A DNA stretch of 64,000 bases from Rhodoferax sp. WC2427 (GTDB taxonomy: Bacteria; Pseudomonadota; Gammaproteobacteria; Burkholderiales; Burkholderiaceae_C): contig NZ_CP162006.1 of NCBI RefSeq assembly GCF_040822085.1, positions 2,790,001 through 2,854,000 on the forward strand, in the 5' to 3' direction. The first letter of the stretch is position 1, and every line of letters starts with the position of its first letter. Below, piece by piece: positions 22,053 to 29,710 of the stretch. The notes beneath the pieces are model-generated. The model saw only the letters and a program-made list of their open reading frames with translations, did no database searches and was not told the origin of the DNA. Position numbers and translations under genes: made by a program.

Positions 22053-22982
22053 CTAGCCCTCAGCAAACCGCCCCGCCGCTTGCCGCCTGAACTGCGTCGG
22101 CGTCATGCCCTTCACCTCCAGAAACCGCCGGTTGAAGTTCGCCACGTTGTTGAACCCCACGGCATAGCACACGCTGGACACATAGCTGTCGCGCTCCATC
22201 AGGAGCTGGCAGGCCCGGTTGATGCGCAGGCGGTTGACGTAGTTCGTGAATGTCAAGCCGGTACTCTTGCTGAAGAAGCGTGAGAACGCGCTCTCGCCCA
22301 TGCCGACCAGGTCGCCCATTTCGCCCAGCGGCAGGGCTTCGGCGTAGTGGCTGTTCACAAAGGCCACCACCGTGTTGATGGCCGACACGGTGGGGGCCGG
22401 GCCGTTCACCGGCAAGTAGTCGCTGGAGAGCAGGCGGTAGTCGGTGCAGCGGCCCAGCAGGCACAGCAACCGGGCGAACTCGGCGAAGCGCTCCAGGCCA
22501 TGGCTTTGGCGGATCAGGTAGAAGCGTTCGCGCACGGCCTCGCTCAGGCCGAAGAACTCGATGCCGTGGCGGGCGCGCTCCAACAGCGGCAGCACCTCGG
22601 TGAGCTCATGGATCACGCGCATGCCGTCGCGCAGGGGCGCTTCACGGAACTGGACCACCAGGCTGCGCACGGCCAGGCCGTCGGGCGGCAGGTCGGTACT
22701 GACCCAGTTGTGCGGCAGGCGCGGGCCGGTCAGCACCAGGTGGCCGGGCTCGAAGAAGCCCACGTAGTCGCCCACAAAGGCCTGACCACGGGCCCCCACA
22801 ATAAGCTGCAGCTCGTACTCGTCGTGGCAGTGCCAGCGCTCCAGGGGCGTGGGGCTGCCGTGCTCGACGCAGCGCACGAATTCCTGGTCGACCGGGGCCT
22901 CGTAGCCCAGGCGCGGGTCGCGCACCAGGTCGTGTTCAACCTCGGGGGCGAGGTTGCGGCGCTTGGCGGGGGCGTGTGGCAT
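22053..22982 (-). CDS. AraC-family transcriptional regulator
   Basis: A 309-aa regulator. The N-terminal cupin sensor domain contains HCHDEYELQLIVGARGQAFV and EPGHLVLTGPRLPHNW (about 52-95). The C-terminal domain (205-305) has the two HTH motifs: LGEMGDLVGMGESAFSRFFS and VSSVCYAVGFNNVANFNRRF, followed by GMTPTQFRR. It lies 11 bases downstream of the aldo/keto reductase gene on the same strand, so it is probably co-transcribed and responds to that pathway's sugar. Regulators of this layout usually activate uptake and oxidation of pentoses or other sugars. Confidence 0.9.
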   Translation of the reverse strand: MPHAPAKRRNLAPEVEHDLVRDPRLGYEAPVDQEFVRCVEHGSPTPLERWHCHDEYELQLIVGARGQAFVGDYVGFFEPGHLVLTGPRLPHNWVSTDLPPDGLAVRSLVVQFREAPLRDGMRVIHELTEVLPLLERARHGIEFFGLSEAVRERFYLIRQSHGLERFAEFARLLCLLGRCTDYRLLSSDYLPVNGPAPTVSAINTVVAFVNSHYAEALPLGEMGDLVGMGESAFSRFFSKSTGLTFTNYVNRLRINRACQLLMERDSYVSSVCYAVGFNNVANFNRRFLEVKGMTPTQFRRQAAGRFAEG

Positions 22983-22993
22983 GGAATGCGCCG

Positions 22994-24034
22994 TTATACG
23001 CCGCCAGTGGGGGCATCGCTGCGGACCAGGCCCGCCGCTTTCAGCTCCGCCCAGAACGCGGCCGGGATGCGCAGCGTCATCCAGCGCGCGTTCTGCTCCG
23101 CCTCGGCCCGCGACTTGGCACCGGGGATGACGGTGGCCACCGACGCGTGGCCCAGCACGAACTGCAGCGCGGCGGCAGCCAGCGGCACCTGGTGGGCGGC
23201 GCAGATCTGCTCGATCCGGGCCACCTTGGCCTTGACCTCGGCGGTCGCGGGCAGGTAGTTGTAGCGGGCATCGGCCGTGGCACCGGTGACCAGAATGCCC
23301 GAGTTGAACGGCGCGCCCAGGATGACGGACACGCCTTCTTTGACGCAGCGCGGCAAAAAGGTGTCGAGCGCGCCCTGCTCCAGCAGGGTGTAGCGCCCGG
23401 CCAGCAGAAAGCAGTCAAACGGGCCCAGGTCCATCAGGTCCTCGCAGGCCTCGAACTGGTTGACACCGGCACCATAGCCGCCGATCAGGCCCGCACTTTT
23501 GAGCTCTTGCAAGGCCTTCAGTGCGCCGGTTTCGACCGTTTTCAAGGCGGTGCGGTAGTTGGCGCCCTGCGACCATTCATCGCAGTCATGGATCAGCAGC
23601 AGGTCGATACGGTTCAGGCCCAGGCGCTGCAGCGAATCTTCAAACGAGCGCATGGTGGCACCATAGGAAAAGTCAAAGTGCGGCGAAAAAGGCAGCTCGT
23701 CTACAAAAATGCCGCCTTCGGACGGTTTGAGTTTGGGCGGCGCGACCCGGCCATGGGGCTTGAGCAGGCGGCCCACCTTGGTGGACAGCACGAACGAATC
23801 CCGGGGCAGCGCGCGCAGCGCATCGCCCAGGCGGCGCTCCGACAGCCCGTGGCCATAGAGCGGCGCGGTGTCGAAGTAGTTCACGCCCGATTGCTGGGCG
23901 GCCAGCACGGTGTCTTTGGCGGCCTCGTCGGGCACGGCGGCATACAGATTGCCGAGCACGTTGCCACCGAAACCGAGGGTGGTGATGTGCACATCGGTGG
24001 TGCCGACCTGGCGTTGGGGAATGGCGTTTGTCAT
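22994..24034 (-). CDS. Aldo/keto reductase (fucose / D-threo-aldose dehydrogenase type)
   Basis: A 346-aa TIM-barrel oxidoreductase. VNYFDTAPLYGHGLSERRLG holds the catalytic Asp and Tyr, VLSTKVGRLL the Lys, and DLLLIHDCDEW the His, completing the AKR tetrad. The C-terminal PGAKSRAEAEQNARWM segment binds the NADP phosphate. Closest known activities for this subgroup are L-fucose/D-threo-aldose 1-dehydrogenase and pyridoxal 4-dehydrogenase. ATG 24034 is chosen because upstream codons are not AKR-like. Together with xylD and xylX nearby it could supply the first oxidation of an aldose, but substrate is inferred. Confidence 0.85.
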   Translation of the reverse strand: MTNAIPQRQVGTTDVHITTLGFGGNVLGNLYAAVPDEAAKDTVLAAQQSGVNYFDTAPLYGHGLSERRLGDALRALPRDSFVLSTKVGRLLKPHGRVAPPKLKPSEGGIFVDELPFSPHFDFSYGATMRSFEDSLQRLGLNRIDLLLIHDCDEWSQGANYRTALKTVETGALKALQELKSAGLIGGYGAGVNQFEACEDLMDLGPFDCFLLAGRYTLLEQGALDTFLPRCVKEGVSVILGAPFNSGILVTGATADARYNYLPATAEVKAKVARIEQICAAHQVPLAAAALQFVLGHASVATVIPGAKSRAEAEQNARWMTLRIPAAFWAELKAAGLVRSDAPTGGV

Positions 24035-24211
24035 GGGTTGGGTCCTGGGGGGTGGGTGTTTGGTAGTGCAACGATAGACCCAACCGCGCCCGGATTTGGT
24101 ACGCAAATATGCGATGCAGGTACGCATTTGCAGCCGGAAATGCTGGATTACCCCGGAACCAGGCTCCGCACACCGTGCGGGCCGCGGGCAACACCGCCCC
24201 AGTGATTTATA

Positions 24212-24263
24212 GAAAAAGTGCCTCCAGCGCTGATGGATAAAGCGTGGGCAGCTCTCATTTTTG
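24212..24263 (+). repeat. Dispersed hairpin repeat, copy 3
   Basis: A diverged copy: AAAAAGTGCCTCCAGCGCT...AAAGCGTGGGCAGCTCTCATTTTTG, between the LysR gene stop and the aldo/keto reductase promoter region. Confidence 0.55.
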
Positions 24264-24267
24264 AAAT

Positions 24268-25236
24268 TTACACTGCAGCTTCGCCCAAGCCCGCCATGCC
24301 CAGCAGCACCGCCATGAACGCCTGCGCCGCCGGGGTGGGTAGCTCGCCCAGGCGGGTGATCAGGCCGTAGTCGGGCATGCGGTCGGGCAGGTCGACCGGG
24401 ATGCGCGACAGCAGGCCTTTTTGCACGTATTTGCCCACCAGGGCGGCGGGTTGCAGCGACAACATCGGGGTGGTTTGCAGCAGCTCCAGGGCGAACAGGA
24501 ACGACGGGGTTTCGACCACGCCCGAGGTCGGCAGCAGCCCGGTGCTGGCAAAGATGTCGTCCGACACCTTGCGCACGGCGGTCGACGGCGGGTACAGAAT
24601 CCAGGGCCAGTGGACCAGCTCGGTCAGGCCCAGCGGATGGGCACCGCGCAGGGGGTGGTCGGGCCCGGCCACCACGTGCAGCGGCTCGCTGGACAGGCGG
24701 GTGTACTGGAACTGCGCCCGCTGCGCTGCGTCGGTGAAGCGGCCAATCATCAGGTCGATCTTGCGCTCGGCCAGCCAGTGGATGAGCTGGTCGCTGCTCT
24801 GTTCCAGTATTTTCAGCACCAGCAGCGGGCGCAGGCGCTGGATTTCGGCCACCGAGGCAATCAGCAGGTGCGCAGCCGAGCCGGTGATGGCCCCGATCGC
24901 CAGGTGTCCATGGCCACCCTGCTGCAGGGCGTTGAACTCGTCCACAAACTTGCGCTGCCCGGCCAGCGCACTCTGGGCATAGCGCAAGATGAACAGCCCC
25001 AGCTCGTTAGGCCGCATGCCGCGCGGCAGGCGCTCGAACAGGCGGGCCTGGAAGATGTCTTCGATGTCCACCAGGATCTTGGTGGCCGCCGGTTGGGTGA
25101 TGTGCATCTGCTCGCCGGTGAGGCGCAGGTTGCGGGTCTGGCCCAGGATGTCCAAAAACTGCAAATGCCGAAACCGCAGCCGCCCGCAGGCCTGCGCCAT
25201 GGACAAGGGTTTACCAGAAAGAGACTCGTGAGCCAT
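24268..25236 (-). CDS. LysR-family transcriptional regulator
   Basis: A 322-aa regulator. The N-terminal winged HTH is LQFLDILGQTRNLRLTGEQM followed by HITQPAATKILVDIEDIFQA (about 24-65). The co-inducer domain begins GHGHLAIGAITGSAAHLLIA. It resembles the GbpR/GalR-type subgroup that controls sugar and sugar-acid genes. It is divergent from the dctP-xylD-xylX operon with a 151-base shared promoter region, and this arrangement is the main reason to propose it as that operon's regulator. The ligand is probably an aldonic acid or a keto-deoxy intermediate. Confidence 0.9.
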   Translation of the reverse strand: MAHESLSGKPLSMAQACGRLRFRHLQFLDILGQTRNLRLTGEQMHITQPAATKILVDIEDIFQARLFERLPRGMRPNELGLFILRYAQSALAGQRKFVDEFNALQQGGHGHLAIGAITGSAAHLLIASVAEIQRLRPLLVLKILEQSSDQLIHWLAERKIDLMIGRFTDAAQRAQFQYTRLSSEPLHVVAGPDHPLRGAHPLGLTELVHWPWILYPPSTAVRKVSDDIFASTGLLPTSGVVETPSFLFALELLQTTPMLSLQPAALVGKYVQKGLLSRIPVDLPDRMPDYGLITRLGELPTPAAQAFMAVLLGMAGLGEAAV

Positions 25237-25387
25237 AAGCGTTTGGAATGGGTTGCCGCAAATATTTCAGTGGACTCTAACCGCTGCCGGGCCTAACCTC
25301 CGCGCTGTGCCACGACTTTCCGGCAAAGGAAAGCGCGGTGCCGATGGGTACATCCCTCACGCCCTAGCCATTCCATTGGAGACATAC

Positions 25388-26389
25388 ATGAAGCTGAAAT
25401 CCCTCGCCCTGGCCGCTGCGGTCCTGGCTGCCCTGGCCGCACCCGTCACCGCCCAAATCAAGGACCGCGTGTTCAAAGTCGGCATTGGCCTGAGCGACGA
25501 CCACCCCCAGGCCCTGGCCGTCAAGTATTTCGCCGAACAACTGGCCGCCAAGAGCAGCGGCAAGCTGGTGGCCAAGCTGTATGCCGGTGGCGCACTGGGC
25601 AACGACGTGAGCATGACCTCTGCCCTGCGCGGCGGCACGCTGGAGATGACGGTGCCCGACAGCTCCACCCTGATGGCACTGATCAAGCCCTTTGGCGTGC
25701 TCAACCTGCCGCTGACCTTCAACACCGAGCAAGAAGCCGATGCCGTGCTGGACGGACCCTTCGGCCAGAAGCTGCTGGCCAAACTGCCCGAAAAAGGCCT
25801 GATCGGACTGGGCTACTGGGAAAACGGCTTTCGCCACATCACCAATTCGCGCCGCCCCATCACCAAGGCCGACGACATCGCCGGGCTGAAGCTGCGTGTG
25901 ATCCAGAACCAGCTGTTCCTGGACAGCTTCAACGCCCTGGGCGCCAACGCCACACCCATGCCGTTCACCGAGCTGTTCTCGGCCATGGAACAGGCCGCCG
26001 TGGACGGGCAAGAGAACCCCACCGCCACCATTTTGGCCAGCCGCTTCTACGAGGTGCAAAAGCACCTGGTGCTGTCGCGCCACATGTACAGCACCTGGGT
26101 GCTGCTGATATCCAAGAAGACCTGGGACGATCTGTCGCCGCAGGAGCAAAAAATTGTCCAGGAAGCCGCCCGCGAAGCCACGCTGTACGAGCGCAAAACC
26201 ATCCGCGCCTTTGGCGACAAGGCCCTGGGCGAGCTGAAGAAGCAAGGCATGCAGGTTACCGAGCTGCCACCGGCCGAACAGGCCAAGATGCGCGCCAAAC
26301 TGCAGCCGGTGCTGGCCAAGTTCAGCAAGGAGTTTGGTGAGGACACCACCGCCGAAATGATGGGCGACCTGGCCAAGCTGCGGAAATAA
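25388..26389 (+). CDS. TRAP-type solute-binding protein DctP
   Basis: A 333-aa periplasmic protein with signal peptide MKLKSLALAAAVLAALAAPV ending TAQ. It follows the DctP pattern: VFKVGIGLSDDHPQALAVKY, GALGNDVSMTSALRGGTLEM, then GLKLRVIQNQLFLDSFNALG with the conserved Arg that pairs with substrate carboxylate, and AAVDGQENP. The family delivers organic acids to a DctQM permease. No dctQ or dctM is adjacent, so it must share a permease encoded elsewhere. The gene precedes xylD and xylX, suggesting an aldonate or uronate substrate. The ATG at 25388 places the signal peptide correctly. Confidence 0.88.
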   Translation: MKLKSLALAAAVLAALAAPVTAQIKDRVFKVGIGLSDDHPQALAVKYFAEQLAAKSSGKLVAKLYAGGALGNDVSMTSALRGGTLEMTVPDSSTLMALIKPFGVLNLPLTFNTEQEADAVLDGPFGQKLLAKLPEKGLIGLGYWENGFRHITNSRRPITKADDIAGLKLRVIQNQLFLDSFNALGANATPMPFTELFSAMEQAAVDGQENPTATILASRFYEVQKHLVLSRHMYSTWVLLISKKTWDDLSPQEQKIVQEAAREATLYERKTIRAFGDKALGELKKQGMQVTELPPAEQAKMRAKLQPVLAKFSKEFGEDTTAEMMGDLAKLRK

Positions 26390-26412
26390 ACCCACCGCCA
26401 GCGACGGCCCTC

Positions 26413-26475
26413 CCCTTTGGGGAACCGAGAACTGCAGGCCCCCTCCCCCACCGGGGGAGGGTTGGGGTGGGGGCA
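26413..26475. repeat. GC-rich hairpin between dctP and xylD
   Basis: CCCTCCCCC (26441-26449) and GGGGGAGGG (26453-26461) form a perfect 9-bp stem with a 3-base loop, preceded by a smaller CCCC-TTT-GGGG hairpin. It resembles widespread C/G-tract repeats found after genes. It may stabilise or attenuate the transcript between the binding protein and the enzymes. Confidence 0.5.
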
Positions 26476-26505
26476 TCTCCTCGCCCTTTTAAAAAATAGA
26501 CCACC

Positions 26506-28287
26506 ATGGAAAAAACACCCGTCCGCCCCTTCCGCTCCCGCGACTGGTTCGCCGACCCGCAGCGCTCGGACATGACCGCGCTGTACCTGGAGCGCTTCAT
26601 GAACTACGGGCTCACGCCCGAAGAACTGCGCTCGGGCCGCCCCATCATCGGCATCGCCCAGACCGGCAGCGACCTGTCGCCCTGCAACCGCATCCACGTG
26701 GACCTGGCGCGGCGCGTGCGCGAGGGCATCCGCGACGCAGGCGGCATCCCGATGGAATTTCCGGTGCACCCCATCTTCGAGAACTGCCGCCGCCCTACCG
26801 CCGCACTGGACCGCAACCTGGCCTACCTGGGCCTGGTGGAAATTTTGTACGGCTACCCGATCGATGCCGTGGTGCTCACCACCGGCTGCGACAAGACCAC
26901 ACCTGCGGGCATCATGGCCGCCAGCACGGTGGACATTCCGGCCATCGTACTGTCGGGCGGGCCGATGCTGGACGGCTGGCACAACGGCGAGCTGGTAGGT
27001 TCGGGCACGGTGATCTGGCGCAGCCGCCGCCAGTTGGCTGCGGGCGAGATCGACGAGGAAGAATTCTTGCAGCGCGCCTGCAGCAGCGCCCCGTCGGCTG
27101 GCCACTGCAACACCATGGGCACGGCCTCCACCATGAACGCGGTGGCCGAAGCCCTGGGCTTGTCATTACCCGGCTGCGCCGCCATTCCGGCCCCTTACCG
27201 CGAGCGCGGGCAAATGGCCTACGCCACCGGGCGGCGCATCGTGGAGATGGCCTATGAAGACCTGCGCCCTTCGCGCATCCTGACGCGCCAGAGCTTTTTG
27301 AACGCCTTGTCGGTGGTGAGCTGCGCGGGCGGCTCCAGCAACGCCCAGGTGCACATCATGGCCATGGCGCGCCACGCCGGGGTGGATTTACAGCCGCAAG
27401 ACTGGACCACCCACGGCTACGACCTGCCCCTGCTGCTGAACATGCAGCCTGCGGGCAAGTTCCTGGGCGAGCGCTTCTTCCGGGCCGGTGGCGTGCCCGC
27501 GCTGATGTGGGAGCTGCAGCAGGCGGGCCGCCTGCACGGCGATGCCTTGAGCGTCACCGGCCAGCCCATCGCCGCCAACCTGCAAGGCCGCGAAACCAAC
27601 GACCGCGAGGTGATTTACCCGTTTGCCGCGCCGCTGATGGAGAAAGCAGGCTTTCTGGTGCTGAGCGGCAACCTGTTCGACTTCGGCATCATGAAAACCT
27701 CGGTGATCTCGCCCGCCTTCCGCGCCCGCTACCTGAGCAGCCCGGGTGCAGAAGGCATCTTCGAGGCTCGGGCCGTGGTGTTCGAGGGGGCCGACGACTA
27801 CCACGCCCGCATCAACGACCCCACGCTGAACATCGACGAAGGCTGCATCCTGGTGATGCGCGGTGCGGGGCCGATCGGCTGGCCGGGCTCGGCCGAGGTG
27901 GTCAACATGCAGCCGCCCGATGCCCTGATCCAGCGCGGCACCATGACCCTGCCGACGCTGGGTGATGGCCGCCAGTCGGGCACGGCAGACAGCCCGTCCA
28001 TCCTCAACGCCTCCCCCGAAAGCGCAGTGGGCGGGGGCCTGAGTTGGCTGCTGAGTGGCGACACCATCCGCATCGACCTCAACGCGGGCCGCTGCGATGC
28101 CCTGGTGCCTGCAGAGGAAATCGCCCGCCGTTTGCGCGAACTGCCCACCCCGCCCATCCCGCCCAGCCACTCCCCCTGGGAAGCGCTGTACCGCGAGAAA
28201 ACCGGCCAACTGGCCGATGGGGCCACGATGGACTTTGCGCTGGACTACCAGCGTATTTCCGAAAAAACACCGCGCCACAACCACTAA
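26506..28287 (+). CDS. xylD: Aldonate dehydratase, IlvD/Edd family (xylonate/arabinonate)
   Basis: A 593-aa [Fe-S] dehydratase, the length of Caulobacter D-xylonate dehydratase. Conserved blocks are GIAQTGSDLSPCNRIHVDLA, VVLTTGCDKTTPAG (a cluster Cys and the Mg-binding Asp-Lys), and SAGHCNTMGTASTMN (the second cluster Cys). NIDEGCILVMRGAGPIGWPG is followed by MTLPTLGDGRQSGTADSPSI near the active site. It removes water from a C5 aldonic acid to give 2-keto-3-deoxy acid. The next gene, 35 bases downstream, is the XylX dehydratase, which supports a Weimberg-type pathway. D-xylonate or L-arabinonate (or both) is likely; other aldonates cannot be excluded. Confidence 0.88.
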   Translation: MEKTPVRPFRSRDWFADPQRSDMTALYLERFMNYGLTPEELRSGRPIIGIAQTGSDLSPCNRIHVDLARRVREGIRDAGGIPMEFPVHPIFENCRRPTAALDRNLAYLGLVEILYGYPIDAVVLTTGCDKTTPAGIMAASTVDIPAIVLSGGPMLDGWHNGELVGSGTVIWRSRRQLAAGEIDEEEFLQRACSSAPSAGHCNTMGTASTMNAVAEALGLSLPGCAAIPAPYRERGQMAYATGRRIVEMAYEDLRPSRILTRQSFLNALSVVSCAGGSSNAQVHIMAMARHAGVDLQPQDWTTHGYDLPLLLNMQPAGKFLGERFFRAGGVPALMWELQQAGRLHGDALSVTGQPIAANLQGRETNDREVIYPFAAPLMEKAGFLVLSGNLFDFGIMKTSVISPAFRARYLSSPGAEGIFEARAVVFEGADDYHARINDPTLNIDEGCILVMRGAGPIGWPGSAEVVNMQPPDALIQRGTMTLPTLGDGRQSGTADSPSILNASPESAVGGGLSWLLSGDTIRIDLNAGRCDALVPAEEIARRLRELPTPPIPPSHSPWEALYREKTGQLADGATMDFALDYQRISEKTPRHNH

Positions 28288-28322
28288 ATATCACCACTAA
28301 ATACCGCCACTGAAAGAACAAC

Positions 28323-29504
28323 ATGAGCGAGACAAACAACATCCTTCCCCAAGACGGTCTGGCCGGTACCCTGGTGGGTCGCGTCTGGCTGGGCGGCAGC
28401 CTGCCCGGCCCGGCGGTCGTAGCCCTGCGGCCCGACGGCGTCTACGACCTGAGCGCGCACTACCCCACTATGAGCACCCTGCTCGACGCCGCCCAACCAG
28501 CGGAAGCCGTGCGCAAGGCTCCCGGCCAGCGCCTGTGCAGTGTGGACGAGTTGCTGGCCAACAGCCTGCCCGGCAGCCGCAATGCCGCCCTGCCCCACCT
28601 GCTGGCCCCCTGCGACCTCCAGGTGGTGAAGGCCGCGGGCGTGACCTTTGCCGCCAGCCTGATCGAGCGCGTCATCGAAGAGCAGGCCCGCGGCGATGCC
28701 AGCCGTGCCCAGGGCCTGCGCAGCCAGGTCACCGGCCTGATCGGCGCCAGCCTGGCCGACATGCGCCCCGGCTCGCCCCAGGCCATGGCACTCAAGACGC
28801 TGCTGCAGGAAAAAGGCCTGTGGTCGCAGTACCTGGAGGTGGGCATTGGCCCGGATGCCGAGGTGTTCACCAAGGCCCCGGTGCTGGCCTCGGTGGGCTG
28901 CGGCGAAGACATCGGCATCCGCTCCGATTCGGCCTGGAACAACCCCGAGCCCGAAGTGGTGCTGGCCGTCAATAGCCGCGGCGACATCGTGGGTGCCGCC
29001 CTGGGCAACGACGTGAACCTGCGCGACATCGAAGGCCGCAGCGCCCTGCTGCTGGGCAAGGCCAAGGACAACAACGCATCCTGCGCCATCGGCCCGTTCA
29101 TCCGCCTGTTTGACGCGGGCTTCGGGCTGGACGCGGTGCGCAACGAGACGGTGCACCTGCACGTGGCCGGGGCCGACGGCTACCAGCTGCGCGGCATCAA
29201 CACCATGGCCAGCATCAGCCGCGACCCGGTGGACCTGGTGGCCCAAACCCTGTCGGCCCACCAGTACCCCGACGGCTTCATGCTCTTCCTCGGCACGCTG
29301 TTCGCCCCCATCGAAGACCGCGACCAGCCCGGCGGCGGCTTCACCCACAAGCTGGGCGACGTGGTCACCATCCACAGCGCCTGGCTGGGCGCCCTGCACA
29401 ACCGCGTGACCCACTGCGAAACCGCCCCGCCCTGGCGCTTTGGCCTGCGTGCGTTCATGGGGAACCTGGCGGCCCGTGGGCTGCTGGGCGGCACGGCGCT
29501 GTAA
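28323..29504 (+). CDS. xylX: 2-keto-3-deoxy-D-xylonate dehydratase (FAH fold)
   Basis: A 393-aa fumarylacetoacetate-hydrolase-fold enzyme. The blocks GVTFAASLIERVIEEQARGD, WSQYLEVGIGPDAEVFTK, SAWNNPEPEVVLAV, GNDVNLRDIEGRSALLLGKA and KDNNASCAIGPFIRLFD match, from memory, the XylX protein of the Caulobacter xylose operon. NPEPEVVL supplies two Glu that bind the divalent metal. The reaction converts 2-keto-3-deoxy-pentonate to 2-ketoglutarate semialdehyde, after which an aldehyde dehydrogenase yields 2-ketoglutarate. It is co-directional with xylD. No dedicated ketoglutarate-semialdehyde dehydrogenase lies in the immediate run. Confidence 0.88.
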   Translation: MSETNNILPQDGLAGTLVGRVWLGGSLPGPAVVALRPDGVYDLSAHYPTMSTLLDAAQPAEAVRKAPGQRLCSVDELLANSLPGSRNAALPHLLAPCDLQVVKAAGVTFAASLIERVIEEQARGDASRAQGLRSQVTGLIGASLADMRPGSPQAMALKTLLQEKGLWSQYLEVGIGPDAEVFTKAPVLASVGCGEDIGIRSDSAWNNPEPEVVLAVNSRGDIVGAALGNDVNLRDIEGRSALLLGKAKDNNASCAIGPFIRLFDAGFGLDAVRNETVHLHVAGADGYQLRGINTMASISRDPVDLVAQTLSAHQYPDGFMLFLGTLFAPIEDRDQPGGGFTHKLGDVVTIHSAWLGALHNRVTHCETAPPWRFGLRAFMGNLAARGLLGGTAL

Positions 29505-29539
29505 GCGGATAAGTCGGAAGGGGTGATTTTTAAGCATGT

Positions 29540-29592
29540 TTTAAGCATGTAGCGCTTATGGAATGGGCGTAACCAGCTACCATTACAATAGC
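29540..29592. repeat. Dispersed hairpin repeat, copy 4
   Basis: A diverged copy, GTAGCGCTTATGGAATGGGC...AACCAGCTACCATTACAATAGCA, between xylX and the TolA-like gene. The second stem arm is eroded. The rest of the 29505-29710 gap shows nothing else. Confidence 0.5.
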
Positions 29593-29710
29593 AAACCATT
29601 TGCGTGCCGGACATGACCGACGTACACCGCGTCGGGCCTAGCCACCGGCAGGCGCTACATTCGTCGCTGCACCACTTTCCCTGATTGCCCCGACGGCGGC
29701 CAGGCCCCCC

